A DNA stretch of 64,000 bases from positions 8,958,445 through 9,022,444 of the forward strand of contig JAJEKV010000008.1 in assembly GCA_021234155.1 (NCBI GenBank), written 5' to 3'. Numbering within the stretch: position 1 is the stretch's first letter; the number at the start of each line of letters is the position of its first letter. Made by a program: the position numbers and the translations under genes. Under the pieces are notes generated by a model. The model saw nothing but the letters and a program-made list of their open reading frames with translations, was not told the origin of the DNA and ran no database searches. The stretch is from Isoetes taiwanensis (lineage: Eukaryota > Streptophyta > Lycopodiopsida > Isoetales > Isoetaceae). Below, piece by piece: positions 12,163 to 22,608 of the stretch.

Positions 12163-13223
12163 AGTGGTATCAGAGCGGAAGTTGCGATTCTTATGGAATC
12201 TATGGGCTATGGAAACATCACCGGGATTTGAATTCCTACTTGTGATTTGAATCAAAAAAGATGGAACTAGTGGTGGTATTATAAGGCTGCGACACACCAA
12301 GAATCTTGCAAGTTTGTGCTGCAAGGACAGTTGGGTTGAACTTCGTCAAAAAGTGTGTTGGGGTCAAGTATATGAGTGAACCGGCGAATTCTTGAAACGT
12401 GGAGTCCAAGTAAGCAGGATTTGACGACTACTGCTGCAAGTGAAGCTGGGGCATCAGTAGCAGATAAAATTCGGTGCTTTCGTGGAGAATGCTCGAAGCA
12501 TATGGGACCGACTTGTTGAGAACGAGTTCGGATTATTGGGGAAATTCCTATGATCCTTTGGGGGATTATGGAATAAATAAAAGCATCTTGCTTGGGATTG
12601 CAGAGTCAGATCGTGGTGATCTGAGAGACTGATTGGCCGTGGGGGTCGTTTATATAAATGTTTGACTTTGGAAGTCATATTAACACTTGACCTTATTTGC
12701 AGGTTTTTGCTTATTGATAAGCGTTGGGAAGGAACTTTATGTACAAGCTGTCAAGGATATGGATGCTAAAATTTGGATGTGGAATCTCAAATTATTTCCT
12801 ATGGGACAGACTTATGGTTTTCTTTATGCGGAATAGAGAATAAGAATTTTATTGTGTACCCATGGTGGATTGGTATCGTGGAGATACTGTATCGTGGAGA
12901 TACAATCAAGTAGTACCGCGGAGGTACGAAAGATACTAAAGCACCGTGGAGGTGCAAGGGTATATCGTACTGCGGAAGTACGCGGATATCCATAACTACT
13001 TTTAGACTTTTGCAGGGATCTAAAAGAATGGAGACGTGGAGGTTCCAATAGGTATAAGGTACTGTGGAAGTACAATAACTTATATAACCATTCTTGAGTT
13101 CGCAGGGTCTAGGAACTCCCAGGTGTATGTTGAGCATGGGACAATCACCTTGAGAAGGGATGGACCAAACTGGAACAACGTACTCGGACGATCGCGGACG
13201 ATCTCTTTTGAGAAGGGATAGAC
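12163..13223 (+). other. Internal region 5
   Basis: PBS at 12165-12176. Same class as internals 4 and 6. No coding capacity. Confidence 0.85.
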
Positions 13224-14033
13224 CGATACTGAAGTCATAGCACGGGGGAGTGGTCCACGGCGCTAGGGTTATGGGGCATGGCAAAATATGGCAAAGTTGT
13301 GGAAACATGGCAAACATTACTCATGTATCTAGGGACCTTTATTCTTATGGGAAATACAAGGTAAAGGTGGTTGCACAAACATGGAAAAGGGGGTCGAGAA
13401 CCATTGGTTGGAGAGATATCAAGGGGAATCAATGATCAAGCAAAAGGGGCGGACTATGTTGTATAAAAAGGCCATAGATAATATCCATATGATAATTCAT
13501 ATAATCTAATTAAAGGCAAGGAGATATTTTGAGAAAAAGGCAACTGCATGCTAAAAAAGGCTAAAGTCGCAGAGAGATCTATAAATAGAACCGAAACTTC
13601 AGTTGGACATATCTCGGCAACTAGAGGTCGGATTGCAGCGACCTTTACCTCGTTGGAACCGGCTCGGAGTCTAGTTTCCGAATTGGGTTTGGCACATATC
13701 CTAGTTCATCCGTATGAGGGAGTAATGGCCGAAAAGGTGACAGGGGTCACAAACTACTGCTACAGCGACTCTACTGATTTGCAATTATTTTCTGATCTGT
13801 GGTCTACGTGGAGTAGCTATGGATTGAATGTTTGCTCGAGCTACGTGGAGTAGCCGATATTGTTTGCCAAGCCATTTGCACTGCCATAACCTTGTGGACC
13901 CGGTTGGGTGGTTAAACGTGCTCATCAATGTATTTATCTGATATATATGATGTTCTTGGATCTTGTTCTTCAGATAAGATGATGTTGTTCAATTGTTTAG
14001 TTTCCCCATAAACAATAACAATGAATCGTATCA
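13224..14033 (+). repeat. LTR 6 (mutated 5' end)
   Basis: The terminal TGATACGAAG has become CGATACTGAAG, destroying the 5' TG. The pair of inner GTGGA hairpins is also damaged (CTCGAGCTAC with a 2-bp loss). Such an LTR end would not be a normal integrase substrate. Confidence 0.88.
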
Positions 14034-15101
14034 AGTGGTATCAGAGCGGAAGTTGCGATTCTTATGGAATCTATGGGCTATGGAAACATCACCGGGATTT
14101 GAATTCCTACTTGTGATTTGAATCAAAAAGATGGAACTAGTGGTGGTATTATAAGGTCATGACACACCAAGAATCTTGCAAGTTTGTGCTTTGCAAGGAC
14201 AGTTGGGTTGAACTTCGTCAAAAAAGTGTGTTGGGGGTCAAGTATATGAGTGAACCGGCTAATTCTTGAAACGTGGAGTCCAAGTAAGGTGGATTTGATC
14301 GACCATCACTGCAAGTGAAGCCGGGGCATCGATGAGAGATAAAAAATTCGGTGCTTTCGTGGAGAATGCTCGAAGCATATGGGACCGACTTGTTGAGAAC
14401 GAGTTCGGATTATTGGGGAAATTCCTATGATCCTTTGGGGGATTATGGAATAAATAAAAGCATCTTGCTTGGGATTGCAGAGTCAGATCGTGGTGATCTG
14501 AGAGACTGATTGGCCGTGGGGGTCGTTTATATAAATGTTTGACTTTGGAAGTCATATTAACACTTGACCTTATTTGCAGGTTTTTGCTTATTGATAAGCG
14601 TTGGGAAGGAACTTTATGTACAAGCTGTCAAGGATATGGATGCTAAAATTTGGATGTGGAATCTCAAATTATTTCCTATGGGACAGACTTATGGTTTTCT
14701 TTATGCGGAATAGAGAATAAGAATTTTATTGTGTACCCATGGTGGATTGGTATCGTGGAGATACTGTATCGTGGAGATACAATCAAGTAGTACCGCGGAG
14801 GTACGAAAGATACTAAAGCACCGTGGAGGTGCAAGGGTATATCGTACTGCGGAAGTACGCGGATATCCATAACTACTTTTAGACTTTTGCAGGGATCTAA
14901 AAGAATGGAGACGTGGAGGTTCCAATAGGTATAAGGTACTGTGGAAGTACAATAACTTATATAACCATTCTTGAGTTCGCAGGGTCTAGGAACTCCCAGG
15001 TGTATGTTGAGCATGGGACAATCACCTTGAGAAGGGATGGACCAAACTGGAACAACGTACTCGGACGATCGCGGACGATCTCTTTTTGAGAAGGGATAGA
15101 C
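14034..15101 (+). other. Internal region 6
   Basis: PBS at 14036-14047. It has private changes around 14150-14345 (GGTCATGACACACC, TTTGCAAGG, GATCGACCATC) that the other copies lack, so this unit was not recently homogenised over that stretch. Confidence 0.85.
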
Positions 15102-15913
15102 TGATACGAAGTCATAGCACGGGGGAGTGGTCCACGGCGCTAGGGTTATGGGGCATGGCAAAATATGGCAAAGTTGTGGAAACATGGCAAACATTACTCA
15201 TGTATCTAGGGACCTTTATTCTTATGGGAAATACAAGGTAAAGGTGGTTGCACAAACATGGAAAAGGGGGTCGAGAACCATTGGTTGGAGAGATATCAAG
15301 GGGAATCAATGATCAAGCAAAAGGGGCGGACTATGTTGTATAAAAAGGCCATAGATAATATCCATATGATAATTCATATAATCTAATTAAAGGCAAGGAG
15401 ATATTTTGAGAAAAAGGCAACTGCATGCTAAAAAAGGCTAAAGTCGCAGAGAGATCTATAAATAGAACCGAAACTTCAGTTGGACATATCTCGGCAACTA
15501 GAGGTCGGATTGCAGCGACCTTTACCTCGTTGGAACCGGCTCGGAGTCTAGTTTCCGAATTGGGTTTGGCACATATCCTAGTTCATCCGTATGAGGGAGT
15601 AATGGCCGAAAAGGTGACAGGGGTCACAAACTACTGCTACAGCGACTCTACTGATTTGCAATTATTTTCTGATCTGTGGTCTACGTGGAGTAGCTATGGA
15701 TTGAATGTTTGCTCGAGAGCTACGTGGAGTAGCCAGATATTGTTTGCCAAGCCATTTGCACTGCCATAACCTTGTGGACCCGGTTGGGTGGTTAAACGTG
15801 CTCATCAATGTATTTATCTGATATATATGATGTTCTTGGATCTTGTTCTTCAGATAAGATGTTGTTGTTCAATTGTTTAGTTTCCCCATAAACAATAACA
15901 ATGAATCGTATCA
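15102..15913 (+). repeat. LTR 7 (outer right)
   Basis: 812 bp, short class, ending TCGTATCA at 15913 and followed at once by the second ATAAT. It resembles LTR 5 far more than LTR 1. This is unexpected for the two outer LTRs of one insertion unless gene conversion or unequal exchange has intervened. Confidence 0.92.
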
Positions 15914-15918
15914 ATAAT
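15914..15918. repeat. Target-site duplication, right copy (ATAAT)
   Basis: Matches 3892-3896 exactly and abuts the final base of LTR 7. Confidence 0.85.
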
Positions 15919-16065
15919 GCATATATATTAGATCAAGAGGAACCACAACATTGGCACAAGAATCATTTAAATGAGTAAAAGTTGTCAGGCATGGTCTTTT
16001 CAAGTTAATGACAATCTTAAGAATGTTTGACAAATTTGGTTCTAATGCATAATATAGTTTGCAAG

Positions 16066-16098
16066 TTTATGAAACCGTTTTATATATTACGTAAGGTT
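16066..16098 (+). repeat. Direct repeat left of recombinase element
   Basis: TTTATGAAACC...TATTACGTAAGGTT is closely matched by TTTACGAAACC...AATTACATAAGGTT at 19409-19440, about 3.35 kb away. The two copies flank the tyrosine recombinase remnant. They may be the element's crossover sites or chance AT-rich similarity. Confidence 0.4.
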
Positions 16099-16988
16099 CA
16101 TGTGCTAGATAACCGGCCAGATTGAGGGGTTTCTGGCCAGTAAACTGGCAGGCGGCGTCGCTTGCCGGTTTACCAATTGGAAACCCCGAAATTCGGCCGG
16201 CTGCCAAATGTAAGCCGACAGGTAATTAAAATTCCGTTTACCCTACCCAAAATTATTTCCAGCCGGCATTTTTTTTTCCCTCCTCCTCTGGCGATGGAGG
16301 ATGGTGGAGACGATGGCGTTTGCGTCGTCCATTGAAGCATTGCACGCCATTTTGCTATTTTTAAGGTTCTTACACGTAGCGCCTTGATTTCTTGTAGTTT
16401 TTTTTTTAGATTTTGTGTTGTTATCTCTATTCTAACATTCCTTTTTTATCTTTTGTAGGTTCTGGCATTCTTGCAGAAGATTGCAAGTGTTCTTGATGAT
16501 GTCTTGAGTCTGAAGTTTGGATCTACCGGCCGGTTACAAGTTTGGAGTTAGGATTTACGACTTTGGAGTTCGGATCTACAAGTTTGGAGTTCAGATCTGC
16601 TACCTTGACGAGTCTGAAATTCAAATTTAGTTTGGAGGTTTTTCCTTGACAATTTTCAGATTTAGATTCATCTTGACAGAGTATGGAGGTCTTTCTTGAT
16701 GAGTTCAAAGTTTCTTATTGTAAGTTTCTTGTATTTATTCAAGTTTTCTTTGTTCTTCCTTATTTCTGACGCATTTTTTTTGTTGTGATCTCCAAGGACC
16801 TTGTATCACGAAAAGCTTAAGGTTTATGAGATGTAATGGCATGTTCTTGCATGAATATTTATAAACTTCGCTCATCTGTTTAACTTTGTTGCAGGTTTTA
16901 TGTTATAATTTCTAACATCACACTTAGGTAAGTGTTTTCGGTTTTTGCAAAGTTTTTTACTTTTTTGCAATAAACTAACATATAGTCT

Positions 16989-18841
16989 TTGTTGCAGATT
17001 TGCAACAGATTTGTAATGGGAGGGCCAAGGTTGATGCTGCTATTTTTGTATTGTTTAATTGTAATACGGGTTACCGATTCTTGTGTGAGTATTAGTCCTT
17101 CATTTTCGTTACATCTGGGAGATGATTTACTCTTGGATGATAGTGCACTTGAAGATGAAAGTATTGTTCTTGGCCACATGATTGAGACCACAAATCATGT
17201 AGCTATAGAAAGTTTCATAAAAGATGTTGAACAGTTACCATGGGATATCCATGTTCCACAGATTGACCTGTCAATTCCACTTGAAGATATACCTCACCTC
17301 GAGTTGAATGAGAATGTTCCACAGATTGACCTGTCAATTCCACTTGAGGATATACCTCACCTCGAGTTGAATGAGATGTTAGTGAGGTTTCTGCTGCAAG
17401 TTAGAAAAAAATATGGTACGATGTTTCCCGCTGGCAGGTAAACATACATAACCTTTTATTTAGTTATTTTTTTGTTTTGGTATTTTGTAATTGTTTGTTC
17501 TTGCAATCTGAATTGCTTGTTAAAGGCAGTAGGGAGGATTGTGCGCAAGAAACAGATCGAAGATGGCTGTGACTGGGGTAAGAGTAGAAAGACTTAATAT
17601 CCTAAGGGATCCATTGTTTGTCAGAGCTAGGCTTGCATTCGTTGCAGCCACAGACATCTCTAGGAAGGTTGGTATAGAGGTAAAGCGAAAGAAGGCACAA
17701 GCCATTCCCTATAATTGTGAAAAGGATTTACTTGCAGACCTGGATTATAAGATTGAGACTCCTCGAGGTGTTCAAAAACGCTTGTGCTTTTACTTGTGCT
17801 CGAGATTTGCCATTAGGGGAGCTGGCGAGTTATATGAAGTCAAGGATGTTGACTTGACACTTGAATCTGATGGTAAATCAGAGTATGTCATGTATAATGA
17901 GAGGACTAGCAAAACATGGGGAACATCTGTGACAAGGTATGATCCAAGCCACTTTGGACCTGCCATTTGAAGCTTCAAGGAAGACTTTCTGCTTACATAT
18001 AAGCAATACATTCGGCATCTTCCTCCGAAGGAGAATGCTGCACCAAGGCCTTTATTTCTGCAGCCGATTTCAAACTATAAACCTGGAGTAAGTTCATGTT
18101 TATTTCTTTCATGTTTTATTTGTTTTTTAATTTTCTGTTTTCGTTGATTTTAGTCTTGGTACAGTAAAGGTCGAGTTGGTGAGAAGGGAATTTCTAAATG
18201 GATAAAAGAAATGGGTGCATTCCTTGACGTTGAAATCTGCAATAAGAGTTGTCGTGTGTCGACCGTTACGCGTATGCCGATGGCTGAGGTTCTTCTAGAA
18301 ATTGGAAAGTTAATTACACTAATTATGCGTGTTTATGTTGCAGATATGATCGAAGCAAGGACATTCAAATCAATGCTACTATGAGTGTGAACAGCAGGCC
18401 GTATAATGATCACGACAGCTTGAGATTATATTTTGACGTGCTTTCTAAGATGATCAAACTGAAGGAAAACTCAATGCTTGGTTCACATTCCTCTAAATGC
18501 TTGGTTTCTCCGAATAATCCTGCAATAGATATTCCTGTTCCACGTAAATTTATTGTAGTTTTTCTTTTATTTGAAACTATTAAAGATGTTTAAGTGTTGC
18601 AGGTCTCCATCATGCTAGTTCATCTAGTGATCATGAATTGCTTGCAAGTAACCTGTTAGGCGACGTTGTGCCTAGTGATCATGCAAATGGCACTGCCGTT
18701 GAAGCAAAGGATATGTTTGAGGTTGTCGAAGTTGAAAAGACTCCTGAATATAAGGGTTTAATTGATTATGAGATGTTTGATAACTTTCTGAAGTTAAATT
18801 GACATCTTGAGAAGTATTTTCCTCCCAGTATCGACGTTAAG
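16989..18841 (+). pseudogene. Crypton/DUF3504-type tyrosine recombinase, broken
   Basis: Segments in order show a tyrosine recombinase of the Crypton-derived DUF3504 kind. 17640-17970 reads VGIEVKRKKAQAIPY, then FYLCSRFAIRGAGELYEV (first catalytic Arg region) and YNERTSKTWG. 17974-18087 reads SFKEDFLLTYKQYIRHLPP, then PLFLQPISNY. After an intron, 18154-18320 reads WYSKGRVGEKGISKWIKEMG, then NKSCRVSTVTRM (second Arg motif). 18347 onward reads RYDRSKDIQINATMS, the probable nucleophile Tyr context. These enzymes cut and rejoin DNA through a Tyr-3'-phosphate. Damage: a frame change near 17540-17580, an in-frame TGA at 17968, a TGA in the C-terminal segment (KLN stop HLEKYF), and loss of the His/Trp-containing stretch expected between MAEVLLEIG and RYDRS. 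The 5' exon (16989-17441) has a signal-like hydrophobic start and an acidic region. Assignment rests on motif memory, not a search. Confidence 0.6.
17253..17378 (+). repeat. 63-bp in-frame tandem duplication
   Basis: Two adjacent copies of a 63-bp unit encode VPQIDLSIPLEDIPHLELNE plus one residue each, differing by about one silent base. The near-identity shows a recent duplication inside the recombinase 5' exon. Confidence 0.9.
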
Positions 18842-19020
18842 AATGTTGGTAAGTTTATATTCTTGATTCTTTATTGTTAGTTTCAAAATGTTGTGGTCTG
18901 ATTTTGGTTTATTATAATTGCAGGGTGGCCATTCCTTTATTGGTTTCAGGTTCCTGATTCTAATACTCTGGCTCCTTACTTGGACAAGGGAAAAACGATT
19001 TCAAATTTGCCTAACTGATT

Positions 19021-20690
19021 AGCTACTGTTTGCCAAACAGTGTTTATGAAACTTCAAAAATGCCAAACAGGTCTCAATTTTTGAAAGTATGGAAGTGTTT
19101 TAAAATTGTGAAGTGATTTTGCAGGCATTGTAATGTTGCTTCCATTGAATCTATAATGAGAAGATTACCAGAAGGTTACTACCATAATGAGTTTTTCAAT
19201 TTAAGATTTGATTAGTTTAGCAGTTTAAGGTTGTGAAGGTGAAGTGGCCCTAAGAGTTTACAGGTTCAGTTATAAGAAGGTTAAAGGTTATAATAATTTA
19301 TTAATGATTAAACGATTAAATGGCGGTGCTCACAAACAAGTTGAAAACCAAAAAATTACCCAAAGTAAACATTTGCTCAAAAATCCAGGAATTTCAATTA
19401 CCCGGCGGTTTACGAAACCTTATATTAATTACATAAGGTTTGGATGTTCAAAGTGGTGTATTGTAGGAAAAAGAGCACGAAAATAGGGCATCCGAGAATC
19501 TTTACGAAATCTGGATTTTGGGTTGCGCTTTGTCGGGGTCGAACAGCGAGATTTGAAGCAGGGGGCCGGATTTAGAAGGTTAAATTGCTGTTATTGTGTG
19601 TATTGGATGGCGATTCTGGGCCACATAGCTTGTAGGAAGGTATTTTTGATGTTCATGGCAGTTCCGGCCAGTTAGGGTAGGGTAGATGCAAATGAATCAA
19701 AGAAGGAAGGGCAAATGCAGGCCAAATTGCAGGAGCCGGAAATAGAGCTCTATCTTATTCTGTCCATCGCAGATATCTTGTTTCTCTATTTTGTTCTTCC
19801 GCATTGCCATATCCAGAGGTCTTCTGCACAGGTGAGGGTGTCATGTTTGATGGCATGTTCATGGATGTGAGGAGCTTGATTCTTGCAGGAATGGCACATT
19901 CGGAGATGTGAATAACTTGTTTTTATTTGCTATTAACTTCAACAACGATATTGAATGCCTGGTTTTTGTACTTCCTGCTTGAAAGTCTGTTTTTCTTCTA
20001 TGGTTTCTTTGATGCTTCAAGCCCTTTTCATAATGTGTTCTGCACTTTCAAGACTTGCGTCTCTTGTGAATTGGTATGGAATTCCCTGACTTGTACAGTT
20101 AGCTTGTTGGTAGCCTTTCATTTCATTTGGAATCACGGGTTCATGTGCAGGTAAAATTAGTGGTCTTGCGTTTCTACAGAATATGGTCCCTGCTTAACGC
20201 TTCTGCCTTAGGAATCACGCTTCTGCCTTAGGCTCACAGATAAAAAGAGGAGCTGGTAAAAGGTGCAAAATCTTGCTTGCTTCTATCTTTTGGCAGACTT
20301 GTAGGCGCTGCCTTTTTACAGCAGTAGAAACAATGGGAGGGTTGTGGACCACGTTGCATCCTAATCTTGTGCACAACCTGCTATGGCATGTAGTTTTTAC
20401 TTTGAATTAAGATGCTAATTTTAGGGAGCTACTTCTATTTTGGAGTTGATGTTGTATTGAAATTCATGGCAATGGTTGTCAATCCTTAAAAATAGAGCCA
20501 CCTAAGCGTTTGACCCGTCAAAGTCTTAGGTCTAAGGCTAGGATGAATTGAGGAGGCATATGATGTGAAATATTCCCATATCCAAAGGTTGGGAATGCAC
20601 GAGAGCATTCATACCCAAATAAGGCGACGGAAGGTATAACATTTAAGTAACTTTTTGATTTGAGCATGATCACTATATTTTTGTTTTAGA
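19021..20690. other. Long stretch without a supported gene
   Basis: It holds the right-hand direct repeat of the recombinase region (19409-19440) with an internal AACCTTAT/ATAAGGTT inverted repeat. A GC-richer block follows at 19490-19760. The rest is AT-rich sequence with only short, low-quality frames. Confidence 0.4.
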
Positions 20691-20714
20691 TAATTTTTAG
20701 GATGGTTTTATGTA

Positions 20715-21000
20715 AGCCCTCTCCCGTGGAAACTCTTCCTGTTTTCCATGGAAACCCTTCCAAATTTCCATGGAAACTCTTCCTATTTTCCGTGGAAACC
20801 CTTTCGGCTTTCATAAAACCAGGAAGCGTTTCCATGAAAATCCTTCTTAATTTCCGTGGAAAACCTTCCAAATTTCTAAGTTTGGAAAATAGGAAGGGTT
20901 TTCACGGAAATTAAGAAGGGTTTCCATGGAAAATGGGAAGGGTCTTCCATTTTTAAAACTGGAAGGGTTTCCACGGAAATTAGGAAGGGTTTCCACCCTT
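20715..21000. repeat. Fold-back repeat built of TTTCCRTGGAAA units
   Basis: A block of about 23-bp units (TTTCCATGGAAACCCTTCC and variants) at 20722-20870 is followed, after a short centre at about 20871-20885, by the reverse-complement form (GGAAGGGTTTCCACGGAAA) at 20886-20998. Each unit is itself a near-palindrome around CCATGG or CCGTGG. A transcript would fold into a long imperfect hairpin. A few outlying units continue at 21122-21200. No protein is supported. Confidence 0.8.
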
Positions 21001-21689
21001 TTTTTAATATTTATAATATTCACGCTTTTCAATGGACCATGCTTTCCTAGACTGACGCCGCCCATTAATGGGGCACGCTCATAAATATGCACGTCACCCG
21101 AGAATTCAAAATTTAATTCATATGGAAACCCTGCCTATTTTCCAATGGCACGAAAAATAGGAGAGGTTTCATAAAGAGGGAAAATAGGAAGGTTTCCACA
21201 TCTGATCAGAAATTTCTAAATGGTATACACTATTTTTTTTAATGTCGCTTCAATTCAACTTACTAGTGTTTTCTCCAACTACCTTATAGAAGCCAGTGGA
21301 GGATTTGGACGGCGCGGCTGTAGCAAGCACTTAGCAGTAGCATCTTGCCTCACACGGGTTAGGACAACAGTTTATCCAATTCATATAACTGATGAGTCTT
21401 ACAAGGGTAATTATGCATTTGTAAGCATATATCAATGATGATTCAAATAAAGAATTACATTGTACCAAAATTCAAGTAAAGATACTGATACAAAAATTCA
21501 GACATTGATCAAGTAAGCACCAACATAGAGATCACCTACGACTACAAAAAGATGATGATTCTTAAGCTATGGAGTCAATTTTTCTTTATTTGTTGATAAT
21601 AATATGAAAGTAAACCCACGAACAGAGCTTAACAACTCGACAAGTATAGCTTGATGTAAATAGGGTGAGAAGAGGTATAAATCCGGAGC

Positions 21690-21960
21690 TTCTACAAGGC
21701 ATTCGTGTGGACATAACTACAAAGGTGGATGTTCCTTGCCTTGCTCGCTTTGCGTCGCAAATTGCCAAAAAAGATGCTTGCACACCAAATGTTCCCTTAA
21801 ATGTGGAAAACCTTGCATACCTTGCCAGGAGCCATGTGCTTGGGAATGTGAACATCTTGCTTGTGATCGTGGATACTATACCATCTATCTATCTTTATTA
21901 TCAAGTATGTGAGCATCTAGGATGTGACTTCTCATGTAAATATTTTCAACACGGTACGAA
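21690..21960 (+). pseudogene. NFX1-type zinc-finger fragment, copy A
   Basis: The + strand reads CGHNYKGGCSLPCSLCVANC, then QKRCLHTKCSLKCGKPCIPC, then QEPCAWECEHLACDRGY, then VCEHLGCDFSCKYFQHG. The dense Cys/His spacing and the PCQEPCxWxC element are typical of NFX1-type zinc fingers such as those of ZNFX1-like helicases. Known members bind nucleic acid or act as ubiquitin ligases. No helicase portion is present and there is no start codon context, so this is a duplicated gene fragment or a single exon rather than a gene. Confidence 0.6.
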
Positions 21961-22125
21961 TCAGGAAGATTCAAGCTCCTTTGGAGCCATAGCCACCCAG
22001 ACAAATCCTTCACAACATTAACAGACTTTGCATTAACAGAAGTTGCACATTGACAATTGGTCTAATCCCACATGTTTGACGAAAGAAATGATCCACGGCA
22101 GCCTTGGCTGCTGCAATAAGTTTCT

Positions 22126-22608
22126 TGAAGGAAGGAGGGAGGAAGGAAGGTTCTTTTATCGTCCGCGGAGGCCAATCGGCCTATGGGGCCCAAATTACAC
22201 GGGTGCAGCAAGCCCGTTGCTACCCGGATTAAAAAACCCCTCCTTAGGAGGGGAAAACCGTCGCAGCAACAAACCTGCTGGCAGTTGTACAAATATACAT
22301 ATATACACATGAATTCCCGGCACCTCAGGTAGGCGCCCGGGGCAGAGGTGAGTCCGCAGATCCAAAACCTCCTGGAGGTAGGAGCCAAGGGATCGAACTG
22401 ATGGCGTACTGAGTAGCTCGTGCAGGGGCAGACCAGGTCGCACCTAGAGAATGTAGCGAGCCCGAATCTGACTATAGGCTGGATAGCTCTGGAAGGTATG
22501 GCTTTCATCCTCAACAACCCCCAGCGGGCAACACTGACAAAGCCTGTCCTAGCGCGGCTCTCCAACCCACCGACCCATCTTAAGCCGAAGATGGTGGGCC
22601 CCTGTTCG
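22126..22608 (-). mobile_element. SINE-like insert with shared LINE tail and (CCTT)n end
   Basis: Absent from the paralogous unit B, so it is an insertion into unit A. Read on the minus strand it runs from about 22608 to a (CCTT)n end at 22126-22153. The last part is the LINE tail: a perfect hairpin CCCCTCC-TTA-GGAGGGG (22236-22252), then GGCCCCATAGGCCGATTGG and CCTCCGCGGACGATAAAAGA. The upstream part is GC-rich and contains AGTTCGATCCC, a Pol III B-box-like motif. This suggests a SINE that borrows LINE reverse transcriptase, although no clear A box was found. About 100 bp of unit sequence was lost at the site. Confidence 0.45.

Larger units (their letters stand above)
3897..15913 (+). mobile_element. 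Tandem array of a non-coding LTR retrotransposon: 7 LTRs, 6 internal regions
   Basis: A 12,017-bp element with alternating LTRs (about 810-827 bp) and internal regions (about 1,025-1,068 bp). LTR starts are spaced 1832, 1858, 1875, 1889, 1873 and 1878 bp. LTRs begin TGATACGA and end TCGTATCA, an 8-bp terminal inverted repeat. Two bases after each LTR lies TGGTATCAGAGC, the standard primer-binding site for initiator Met-tRNA. A purine tract GAGAAGGGATAGAC precedes each next LTR. No gag, protease, integrase or RT reading frame exists in any unit, so the element is non-autonomous. At about 2.65 kb for a single LTR-internal-LTR copy, it lies between TRIM and LARD sizes. ATAAT on both outer sides shows that one integration was later expanded, most simply by unequal exchange between LTRs. 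It is too decayed in the first unit to be a functional donor there. Confidence 0.9.

Noticed and set aside
5510-15194. Recurring 80-170-codon open frames on both strands in the LTR array
   Set aside because: They repeat because the DNA repeats. Frames shift and end at copy-specific indels, have no domain-like content and overlap hairpins and LTR signals, so they are not proteins.
3897-15913. Retrozyme (hammerhead-bearing LTR element)
   Set aside because: Size range and non-coding nature invited it, but I found no CUGAUGA with a matching GAAA arm in the LTRs, and the LTRs are longer than typical retrozyme LTRs.
3897-15913. Gag-Pol or other coding capacity in the LTR element
   Set aside because: Internal regions are only about 1.05 kb, and none of the conserved protease, integrase, RT or RNase H motifs is present in any frame.
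19927-20154. Hydrophobic 75-codon frame
   Set aside because: Phe/Leu/Cys-rich, with no homologous feel, no splice context and no neighbouring exons. Likely AT-rich noise.
21389-21396. Hammerhead core-like CTGATGAG in unit A
   Set aside because: No partner GAAA element or helices follow, and the paralogue at 23.0 kb has CTGGTGAG, so it is chance.
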